From Dirofilaria immitis (Eukaryota > Nematoda > Chromadorea > Rhabditida > Onchocercidae), in the NCBI GenBank assembly GCA_024305405.1, contig JAKNDB010000075.1:1381501-1445500 (forward strand): DNA of 64,000 nt, read 5' to 3'. Shown piece after piece: positions 54,234-64,000 of the stretch (the stretch's first letter is position 1; each line of letters begins with the position of its first letter). The position numbers and the translations under genes are program-made. The notes under the pieces were generated by a model. It made no database searches. It was given only the letters and a program-made list of their open reading frames with translations, and had not been told where the DNA came from.

Positions 54234-56633
54234 TTATAATTTTAAAATTCTTATCTTATCACTATCATCGTCATCCTCACCACTGACAACATCGTCATTC
54301 AACATAATCACATGATTCAAACCTATAGAATGAAACATCGATTCTGATATCGGAATTTGTGCCGCTACTGTTGTTACATTATCCGGTAATATAATTGAAT
54401 CAAAGGCACTAATCTTATCATTATCATCATTACAATTAATGCCAACAAAATCATCACTAATAGCAATATCATTATCACCATCGTTATCAACAACATTATT
54501 ATCAGCATTTTCGATAGCAGTGCAATTCTTGCTACCATCGTTACTAATATCATCATCATCATGGGAATTATCAAAACGAACAAGGGGATCAACAGTTTGT
54601 CCTGTATCACATGACGATGAGCTAATACGATCAATATTTTCCAAATCAGATTCGTAACAACGAATTCGCTGAACTGGTAGAAATTGCGCTTCGGTATTCG
54701 AAATCTTTAATTTTCCAAAATCCGATTGTAAATTCATTGATCGTTTAGAATCGGCAATTTTAAAATCTGATCTTTCCAATGTCCCTTTCTTTAATGGGTA
54801 TTTGCTAATTTCAATCATTGCTCCATGAGTCAATGATATGATCGTTGGAATTCGAATAATATTTTGTTCAGTATCATTCATAATTCCACTAAGGTTTGAA
54901 GGTACCGAACTAATCGATGATGAAACTGATGATGTCGTAGCTGATGATAGCGAATTTAGTAATGAATGCGTTATCTTCTTGGTAGATAATGAACGTAAAT
55001 AAGCCCCTGAGAAAAATTTTTACTACAATTTAATAAAGTTTAAAATAAAAAAAAAGAGGAAGTATGAAACGAAGTAGTAATCAATATTGCTATCTTTTAC
55101 AATTGAATGCCGAAAGAACTATGAAATGGAATTGATATTTCTTCATTAAATTTAAATATTTTTAAATTTTAACAAAAATGAATTAAAAACAAACTGTTCA
55201 AAATTTTTTGTTCCTCAATATCAATCAAATTTAGCTGATACAATTTATCGTTGAGAATTTTCCGAAGTTTAATCGCTCGTGCAACTAATTCGATATGTTG
55301 TCGAATATTTTCAAAAATGACAACCATTCGCATTTGATGATATGAACCAATTAATTTGATTAATTCCTCATGACTCATTGCTGTCACAACATGACCATTT
55401 ATCGAGATTATCATATCACCTATAGTTCATTTAAGCAATAATTTTTATTATCATATATTTGTTTTAACAAACTGTCATTACCTTGACCTTCTTAATCTAA
55501 TTAACATAAAAATAAAAATAAAAATTAAATACCCGCACGAATACCAGCATCAGCAGCTGGACTATCAAGTTGAACATAATCTACATATGTTACTTTTGAA
55601 GGCACATCATCACCTTTTCGTTTCAACAGGTACGTCTGCAAAAGATAAATAAAAAAAATTAACAATTAATTTTAAAGAAGTGATATTTTAGAAGTTTGAA
55701 AAGCAATGCCAAAGTATCGTTTAAGGGAAAAAGAATTACTGTTAATCATTCTATCTTCACATTACTATACCAGTGGATTTATCATCTGCTTATGTATTTA
55801 CCTGTAGAGTAAAGCCAAATGGTTCATCATTATTCCGGGTGACTATTACCGTACGTCGTCGCCGATTTGAATGCGGATTTGTGATCACTTTTTGATCCAC
55901 CGATACCACATCCAATACTTTCTGAAAAAGTAGCATTCCGCTTTTTTTTTTCATCTTATAATTTCCTATTACTAACATCATTCCATTCTACTGATGTAAA
56001 AGAAAGTTTAAAGAATGTTTTAAAAATTTGTATATACCGTACAGGACCTAGAATTACCGACATATTACTCCACAATATAATAGAACTAAATAAACCATAC
56101 TATAACAGAATTATTATAATATACTATATTGCAGTATATTAGAATTAAAAATAATACTGTAACAAACTACCGTAACATGCTACAATATATAAGAATTAGA
56201 TAAATGGTAATATATCGAAACTTAAAGAAAGATTTAATAACTAGGAATAAAAATTTTCTTTTTCTTTTGAATAAAAGGATTTTTTTTTGAAAAAAAATTA
56301 AGAGGAACAAATGATCAATCAATACATACTTGGACGTTTTCTTCATCATCAACATAAAATTTACTCCATAATTTTGTTTTATCAAGTGATGTTAGTGAAT
56401 GATAGAATGGCGAACGAGTAATATTCTCGAGAAATGTTCGACTAAATGATGATGATGTTGATGGTGATAATCTGTAATTTGCAAAATTATTATTTCTTAT
56501 CACATATATCAATATCTGATATATATATATGTATATGAGATTATCATTAACAATTGATAAGAGAGAAGGAAAAAATTTACGATTTGACAGATTTTAATGT
56601 TGTCGAAGAAATAGACAATGACCAGTTAAACAT
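54234..56633 (-). CDS. PDZ-domain scaffold protein of the tamalin/GRASP/CYTIP type
   Basis: Six minus-strand exons (56633-56581, 56471-56330, 55921-55802, 55635-55533, 55419-55195, 55006-54234) join in phase to 1416 nt, 471 residues. A single PDZ domain lies at about residues 87-170: it starts RRTVIVTRNNDEPFGFTLQ, with GFTL as the ligand-carboxylate loop, continues DSPAADAGIRAGDMIISING and ends near MRMVVIFEN. A charged helix follows (residues ~172-210, LRKILNDKLYQLNLIDIEEQ), arranged as in tamalin and CYTIP, which tie cytohesin Arf exchange factors to receptors. The N-terminus is Ser/Thr-rich. The C-terminal 255 residues are unlike vertebrate relatives: a serine-rich stretch, then a strongly acidic Asp/Asn-rich region (DDDDISNDGS, GEDDDDSDK). 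Transcript ends are inferred. The family call rests on the PDZ-helix arrangement; another PDZ scaffold is possible. Confidence 0.85.
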
Positions 56634-56879
56634 GTTATTTCCTTTCGATCAATTTTAAATATATCCTCCTCCGTCATAGCATATGGCTAAAATCCGCCAT
56701 ATAAAATATTTATATTGATAAAAGATGATATATATTTATATATATATATGTATATGCATATTTATAATATATCGATTCGATACCAATTACCAAATGTTCG
56801 AGAAATAATTCATGCTGAAAAATTGATGAAATAATTTCATCTAAGGAAACATTTAAAATATTATCATGATAATGAATAA

Positions 56880-57118
56880 TGATAATAACGAAAGGATAAT
56901 AATGTTAACGATAATGATAATAATGATAATGATAATTCATTTTTATATACATTCGTTAAACAGTATCTCAATGATGAATAATAAAATAATGATATAATAA
57001 CGATTAACATAATGATAACAATAATAATAATAATAATAATAATAAGAGTAATGATAATGATAATTCATTTTTATATAAATACATTAAATATTACCTCAAT
57101 GATGATTAAATAGTAATG

Positions 57119-57158
<40 letters not shown>

Positions 57159-57165
57159 ATAGTAT
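56880..57165. repeat. GATAAT/AATGAT-rich microsatellite blocks
   Basis: Two blocks of GATAAT and ATAATA units are separated by the duplicated phrase AATTCATTTTTATATA. The second block repeats the arrangement of the first, which points to a segmental duplication of about 120 bases. Confidence 0.75.
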
Positions 57166-57454
57166 ATAATATTGTACTAATTTCATTTTATCTTTTCAAA
57201 AAAAAGAAAGAAAAAGAAATAGAAAGAACGAATTGGAAGAAAGAAAAGGATTCATTTTGGAATATCACAACGACAAAACAAAGCAAAGTAAAGAGAAAAT
57301 AAAAAAAAAAAAGAAAGCAAAAGATTAGAACAAAATATATTACAATGAAATATTATTTAGGAATTGCTAAGAATGATAGATGGGTATCCATCCATTTCAA
57401 TCTTTTGTTTTTTTTCTTTTTATTTTTAAATTAATTTATTGAAGGAAAGATAAA

Positions 57455-58090
57455 GAAAACGACTGAATAAATGGATGAATGGATAAACAGATGAACGGAT
57501 GAATGGATAAACAGATGAACGGATGAATGGATAAACAGATGAACGGATGAATGGATGAATGAATGGATAAATAAATGAATGAATGAATGAACGGATGAAT
57601 GAATAAATGAATGAACGGATGAACGAATAAATGAATGAAGAATGAACGGATGAACGAATAAATGAATGAACGGATGAACGGATGAATAGATGAATAAATG
57701 AATCGATGGATGAACGGATGAGTGAATCGATGAATGAATGAACGATGAACGGATGAACGGATGAATAGATGAATAAAAGAATCGATGAATGAATGACCGG
57801 ATGAACGAATAAATGAATGAACGGATGAACGGATGAATAGATGAATAAAAGAATCGATGAATGAATGACCGGATGAACGAATAAATGAATGAACGGATGA
57901 ACGGATGAATAGATGAGTAGAAGAATCGATGGATGAATGAAGGAATGAATTAATGGATAAATGAATATGAATGGATGAATGAACGGATGAATTGAATAAA
58001 TAGATAATTGAATAAATGGAATAATTAAATAATGGATAATTGAATAAATGAAATGAATAAATAAATAAATAAATAAATGAATAAATAGAT
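57455..58090. repeat. GAAT/GGAT minisatellite with 72 bp higher-order units
   Basis: The array is built from 4-base words (GAAT, GGAT, GAAC, AAAT). From about 57749 a 72-base unit starting ACGGATGAACGGATGAATAG repeats twice almost exactly and a third time in part; a shorter 27-base unit (GGATAAACAGATGAACGGAT start) repeats at 57480-57550. Because the words are 4 bases long the array is open in several frames and yields a 237-residue Phe/Ile/His/Ser frame on the minus strand, which is not a gene. Confidence 0.95.
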
Positions 58091-59769
58091 GGAAATAATA
58101 AGGCAAAAGAGAATTTTTATTTTTTTCTTTTTGAAACAAAATATTTTATAAAATTTTTTTACAACTTTTAACGATTTCACATATTTATAATTAAAATTAG
58201 ATATTTCATTTCGATTTCTTTTAATTATTATTAATAATAATTTTTGTATATAAATTAAATTAAATATTTATCAAATCTTATCAAAGCGATAAAAGATTAA
58301 ATGATAAGCGATTAGTAGATCGATTTTTTAATGATAAAAGGTATATATATATATATCAGTATTGATAAAAAGAATCGATAATATTCAAGCATAAATATGT
58401 GAAATTAAATTATAAAATTTTATAATCATTATTTATGAAAATATGAAAATTCTGATAAAAAAAATTTAATTTTTTAAAAATTAAAATTTAATTGAAAAGA
58501 AAAGAATAAAAATAAAAATGAAACTTATCCATCTTATCATTATATATTTTCTTCAATGCATAACTAATTTTAATATCACTATGAAAATGTATGTGTAAAT
58601 TAAATTTTGAAAATAATAATTTAAATTTAAATCGATTAAAAATTCTCATACAAATCGATTGAAGCATAATGGAATTGAAATAAACTGCTATAAATGAGCA
58701 ATCAGCAATCAAAAATCAATCAATGAATCAATCAGAAAGTATCAAAAACTATCCATCAAATAATACACAATTAATTTTGATCAATAATTGATCAAAAAAA
58801 CCTTTTTTTTTACTTCAAATGATTAATACTAAAAAAACTCAAAGAAATTTTATTTTATTAAAAGTTGAAATTAAATGAAAATAAAAAATATTTACAAATA
58901 AAATCAATCAATAACTGTGATATATTTAAGATATTAATGCAAAAAAAATTATGAATAAACGAAATTTAGAAAAATCTAAAATTTACGATAATTCAAAAGT
59001 AAAAAAAAAGTAGTGAAATTTCATTTTGATAAAAATTTGTACTTTTTGAATGATAAAATTGTTATTTCAGTTTTTTAGGAATTGAAGAATTAATAAAAAT
59101 TTAAAGGATGGATCTTTTAAATTTTTAAATGAGAATTAAACGAAAATTATTAAATTAGCCGATCTTAATTGTAATGAAATTGATGATTAATCATAGATAT
59201 ATTTGAGATTATTTAAAATGATAAAGTAATATCATAATCAAAGATACATGATATTTACAAATGGAAGAAGAGGAAGAAGAAGAAGAAGAAGAAAAGAGAT
59301 AATAAAATGGATGATGTAATTGTTAACAAAGTTACCTAAATTTTTAGAATCCAATCGATCACTTATTCCTTCTCACAATTTCCTCGTCATTTTTTCTCTC
59401 GTTTTTTTTTTTTTTTTTTATAGAAAAATGTTCAATTTAAAAGAAGCTCAATTAGAAGGACAAATATTTAATGTATGCAACTAAATTTAGGTTAATAGGA
59501 AATATTCGCTCTTTTCACTAACAAATAAAAAATTTTGAAGTAAATATAATTGACTGAATAATTGGAACAAATTGTTGTTATCATTTTTGTTTGAAAATTT
59601 TATGAAGAAAATTGAAATTAAATTAAATAATGATTTAATATAATAATTATCGTAATATTCGATATTACGATATTTTGCAAAAAACTACCAAGATGATCCC
59701 GGAAAAATGTGGAAAATTATGAAAATCAAAAGTCATATTAGCATATTAAAAATGAAAATCTGAAAAAAT

Positions 59770-59960
59770 TATATGTAAAACTGTAATTATATCGGGAATA
59801 AATTATGAATGAGACTAAAAGTGCCAGTGTATATCGGGAATAAATTATGAATGAGACTAAAAGTGCCAGTGTATATCGGGAATAAATTATGAATAAGATT
59901 TAAATTATCAGTGTATTTGGAATAAATTATGAATAGGAGCTACATTAATTAGTGTACATC
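59770..59960. repeat. 42 bp tandem repeat, four copies
   Basis: The unit TATATCGGGAATAAATTATG then AATGAGACTAAAAGTGCCAGTG is repeated with two copies nearly identical and two decayed. It is isolated in unrelated AT-rich DNA. Confidence 0.9.
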
Positions 59961-60394
59961 TGAGATAAATTCGGGAATGTTTTAAAGGAAAGTCAAGATT
60001 AGGCTTTACATATATTTATTATCGATTATTTAATAAATGATCAATAATCGAAATATATATATATATATATCGGAAATTAAATCACATCAATAAAAAATTA
60101 AAATGTAAATAAGTAAAATATTATTTTCTTCTTTTTTTTCTTTAATAATTATTTGCTTCCAATGGAAAAAAACATATATAAGTAAAACTATAATTTTGAA
60201 ATTATTTAAAAACTAATTTAAATTATCTAATTTAAATTGCAAAAAAAAGAAAGTAAACAATTATGACTAAGCAAATAAACAAATAAACAAGTAAACAACG
60301 AATCTTATTTTTATTTATCATGTTTACATAAAAATAAGGCATAAATAAGGATTTTAGCAATTATATGAAATAAATTAAAATGAAATATCATAGA

Positions 60395-60450
60395 TTGATA
60401 GATGGATAGACGGACAGACAGATAGACAGACAGACGGATAGACAGACACA
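60395..60450. repeat. GATA/GACA microsatellite
   Basis: GATA, GATGGATA, GACGGACA and GACAGACA words follow each other for about 55 bases. Confidence 0.85.
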
Positions 60451-60559
60451 TATTCAATAATTGTTTAGTAATTTGATAAAATAATTTAACTTTATTGGGC
60501 TGTTTTAGTTTTGATTTTATGCCAATAATTTGTAAATATTATCGATTGTAAACATACAT

Positions 60560-60785
60560 TTTATGTGTATGTCTGTTTGCTTTTATGTGTTGTATGTATA
60601 TGGATGTGTGTGTATATGTGTGTGTGTGTCTGTGTGCGTGTGTCTGTGTGTGTGTGTCTGTGTGTCTGTGTGTTGTGTGTTTATGGCTTGTATGTTTGTT
60701 TATTTACATATATTTGTCGTGCGTGTTGTATGTATATGTGTGTATGTATGTGTGTGTATGTCGTGTGTTTATGGCTTATATTTGT
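60560..60785. repeat. TG/TATG-rich array
   Basis: TG dinucleotides mixed with TATG, TCTG and GCG words span about 225 bases, and the phrase GTGTGTTTATGGCTT occurs twice (60676 and 60763). The overlapping Cys/Val-rich frames are artefacts. Confidence 0.9.
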
Positions 60786-61119
60786 TAAAATAAAAAAAAA
60801 TAAATACAATAAATTATTTTATTTTATTCAAGCAAAATATGTAATTCAAAAAAAAATTATTTAATTAATTAATTTTTATTAATTTCTTATTTAATTAATA
60901 TTTTATTTAATTAATTTTTTTGTAAAATAATTAATAATTAAATTTACTATATCATTAACATATAAATTATATAAGTTATTTTCTTTTTTGCTAATTTAAT
61001 TTCAATTATTTTTATAATTAATTTAAAGCATTATTTGAGTACTTTATTATGATAGATAATATTTGCATGCAAATAATAATAATAAACATTTTCAAATTTA
61101 ATTAATCAATTTCACATTA

Positions 61120-61305
61120 AAGATTTCGAAATTTGATCAATCAATATATGGGAGATTTCGAAATCAATTAATCAGTTTATGAAAGATTACGAAATTTGAT
61201 CAATCAATTTATGAAGGATTTCGAAATTTATTAATCAATTTATGAAAGATTTCAAAATTTAATTAATCAATTTATGAAAGATTTCAAAATTTAATTAATC
61301 AATTT
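61120..61305. repeat. ~37 bp tandem repeat, about 5 copies
   Basis: AATCAATTTATGAAAGATTT followed by CAAAATTTAATT recurs with small changes (CGAAATTTGATC in earlier copies). The last two copies are almost the same. Confidence 0.85.
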
Positions 61306-62924
61306 TATGCATGAAGAAAAATGAAATAATCAATCGATTAAATCATATGATTTATCAAAAAAGATAAACAAAGAGACGAATCAATAACAAACAATATGAG
61401 GAAGGGATAGATGAAAATGCAAATACGAATGAAATGAGCAAATTAAGCAACCACAAATAGCGTAAATAATTAAAAATACTCAAATAGGTCGCATAATTAT
61501 TGATAAAAGTAAATTTTAACAAAAAAAAGAATTAAATTTAAATTAATTTTTTTATTTAAAAATTTTTTATTTAATTACTAAATTTAAATTAATTTTTTAC
61601 TCAAAAATTTTTACTTAAATTAATTAATATATTTTGCAAAAGTATTTATTTATTTTTTTGTTGGATAACGAATTATATTTGAAAGAAAAAAAAGTATTTA
61701 TGTTAAAATTTACATTGAAAGATTTGTGTATGTTAGGATGGGATGATAATTTAGGGAAAAAAAGAAAAGTTGTTTTTTTTTCTAAATTATCATAGTAAAG
61801 TGATAAGATGTGATAATTATAATAATAATCGTTAATTCAAAAAGAAATAAATAAATAATTAATTCGAAAAGTTTTTTTCTATAATTAAAGAGAGATATTA
61901 CTATTAACAAATATATTTTATTTTAAAATTTCAAGAATGATAACTTAAATTTTTTTATCAATATTTTCAATGCTAAAATTTAATTTCATCCAATAAATGT
62001 AACAAAATGATAAATTCAATTTGATCAATTATATTTGATTAAAAATGATAGCGATCAATTGCATTTGATTAAAAATGATAGCAATTGTTTAAATGATAAA
62101 TATTTGTTATGCAAATTTTGATATAAATTTTAATTAATCCTTTTGAATTTAATATATCTAAAATTATGCAAATCGATACATTTCAATTTATCGTTTGATT
62201 ATATTTTGTGATGGAACTGAATTTCTTTTTCTTTTTTTTTTGTTATTAAAAAATCTTATCATTAATTATCACTAAGTTGTTTTACAGATGATAGTTTTAG
62301 AGATGGAAAAGAACGGTTTTAATTCTCGAATAGCAATAAAGGAAAGATAAGGAAAGATAACAAAGATAACAAAGGTATAATTTAAACTTAATAAATAATC
62401 TAAGCGCATGCAAAATAAACATTATAAAGAAAACAAAAAATTTATTCGCTAATATATTATTCGATATTACGTAATAACGTGGTTTACGACATGCTTATAT
62501 TTTTATTTTTTTCATTTTATAGCTTACGTAAATGCATCTACGTAAGAAAGATGAACATATGAATGAGTACGTACGTAGAATTATTTTGGGTATAACATGT
62601 AAATGAATGAGTACGTACGTGGATTAACGTGGATTTATATTCATATATACGTATGTACGTATATATGTATGAAGGGATTTAAATATATTAATAATGAATT
62701 ATATTAGAGTTTTTTTTCTTTTTTTTTTCGATCCTAATAATCAATTACAAATTTTAATTCGAAATAAAAATCTTTTCTTATTTATTTCATATACTTTAAA
62801 AAAATATTTGAAATGGAAATCGTTAAGAACTCAAAGAATTAATGGATAAATTTAATTTAAATATTTAAATTAAACAATTCGATTTTTATCGTTCCTTTCT
62901 TTTGCCTAAATTAATGTAATAGAT

Positions 62925-63050
62925 TTATTCGATTCATTGATTTCAATTTATTTCCTATAATTTGCTTTCTCGAACAAAATTAGTATAATAAATTTATTCG
63001 TTTATTGATTTCAATTTATTTCCTATAATTTGCTTTCTCGAACAAAAAAA
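62925..63050. repeat. ~61 bp direct duplication
   Basis: GATTTCAATTTATTTCCTAT, AATTTGCTTTCTCGAACAAA and the flanking TTTATTCG are present twice back to back with few differences. Confidence 0.9.
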
Positions 63051-63865
63051 AAAATGAAATAAAAGACAACGATGATATTTCGATGATGATAATCATATAT
63101 AAAATTCAAATGATTCAAATTTTAAGAAGTTAAAGTTAATTTATCATTTAAATATTTTAGATGATTAATAAATATTCTAAATATTTTCTCATTCATAATT
63201 ATTATTTAATCATTAATTTAGCATTTAAAAACAAAAAAAAGAAAGACATTGAATTGAATATTTTTTGTTGTATTTTCAACAAAATAAAATTTACTGATAA
63301 GCAATCAAAAAAAAAAAAGGAAGAAATATATGAAAATGAATCATTTTGTTATTATTTGAAATGAATTAAAAGAAATATTTGGGAAATGGAAGTTTAAAAA
63401 GAAAGAAATAAATTTTAAAATAAATTAAAACAAATTTTTCAATCAAAAAAATTTCATTCCATTAAAAAAATAAAAAAGCTAAAAAAAAGTACAAAGCGAA
63501 AATTTAACAAATTGATTACAACGTTATCATTTTTATCAACCGATAATCATTTAAATAAAAAAGGGAAAACATGTAAATAAGTTTTAAACAGTTGTTTTAT
63601 TTTTTTTTAAAGAAGAAGAAGTATTTAATAAAGGATTTCTCGAATTAATAAAATTAATCATTAAACTGATTCCTATTCTATTCGAATTTCTAATTTTAAA
63701 TTTTTGATTTCAATTAGCAATCTTTTATTTTACTATTCGAATAAATGAAATCAATTTATCAAATCAATTTTATCAAATGTATTGAATGAATAAAATCTGA
63801 GAAAATGTTTAGGCACAAATATCATCATTTTAGGCATTTATTGAAAATCAAATTTGTTGTTGTGG

Positions 63866-63922
63866 AAAATTTTTCGAGAGTTGATAGTTCCAGTTGGAAA
63901 TTATCAACTCTCGAAAAACTTT
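63866..63922. repeat. Perfect 17 bp inverted repeat (hairpin) with extended stem
   Basis: TTTTTCGAGAGTTGATA at 63870-63886 is matched exactly by its reverse complement at 63902-63918, with a 15-base loop. After one mismatch three more A:T pairs extend the stem. Size and shape resemble a microRNA precursor or the remnant of a small palindromic element; no known sequence is recognised. Confidence 0.75.
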
Positions 63923-64000
63923 AGAAATGATGCAATAAATATGATAAATTATGAATAATCCTAATATTAAAGAATCATACCTATTTAATGTAAAATTAAA

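Larger units (their letters stand above)
56634..64000. other. 7.4 kb gene-free tail of the window
   Basis: No coding exon is supported from the PDZ gene start to the right edge. The interval is made of AT-rich DNA with several repeat arrays (GATAAT, a GAAT/GGAT minisatellite, GACA/GATA, TG, a 42 bp and a ~37 bp tandem repeat), ACGTACGT clusters near 62565-62660, and a strong hairpin at 63866-63922. Long open frames are repeat translations. Confidence 0.6.

Noticed and set aside
57426..58139. 237-residue minus-strand open frame rich in Phe, Ile, His and Ser
   Set aside because: It is the readthrough of a 4-base-word minisatellite; repeats of that kind lack stops by chance.
60563..60864. Cys/Val-rich small protein frames
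   Set aside because: They are overlapping translations of a TG-rich array.

Overview
This is a strongly AT-rich stretch of nematode nuclear DNA. The protein-coding genes have many short exons with GT-AG introns, short T-rich 3' splice sites and closely nematode-like products (LET-70, DID-2 and AHR-1 read almost residue for residue like the worm proteins). The large introns, long microsatellites and sparse genes fit a parasitic clade III (filarial or other spirurid) worm better than a compact free-living Caenorhabditis. That placement is inference from style, not from a search.

Layout, left to right. (1) 44-2260, minus: mitochondrial ribosomal protein L24, running off the left edge and carrying three apparent single-base frameshifts. 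(2) 5777-7032, plus: the UBE2D-type ubiquitin-conjugating enzyme (let-70), complete in three exons. (3) 10033-13570, minus: a ZIP11-type zinc transporter, complete in six exons. (4) 13.6-20.1 kb: gene-free, full of ATT, TA, CATA and ATC microsatellites and small tandem repeats. (5) 20157-21886, plus: ESCRT-III protein CHMP1 (did-2), five exons. (6) 23060-26492, minus: an unrecognised, helix-rich 252-residue protein, eight exons. (7) 30098-49869, plus: the aryl hydrocarbon receptor (ahr-1), about 20 exons over 20 kb with two introns above 5 kb. A tRNA-Gly(GCC) gene is nested in one intron, a decayed copy of one exon sits in another, and the transactivation region has a 34-residue glutamine tract. 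(8) 54234-56633, minus: a PDZ protein of the tamalin/GRASP/CYTIP type, six exons. (9) 56.6-64 kb: no gene seen; minisatellites, TG/GATA microsatellites and a strong hairpin.

Neighbouring genes alternate strictly in strand (-,+,-,+,-,+,-), so there is no operon here and each gene should have its own promoter, either head-to-head across a long spacer or tail-to-tail. The genes are ordinary housekeeping and regulatory genes and do not form one pathway. I see no mobile element with coding capacity, no CRISPR array and no clearly new multi-gene system. The best leads for a second look are the reading-frame conflict in the C-terminal half of ahr-1 (possibly a truncating isoform), the exon fossil, the nested tRNA gene, the frameshifts in mrpl-24 and the unnamed coiled-coil gene.
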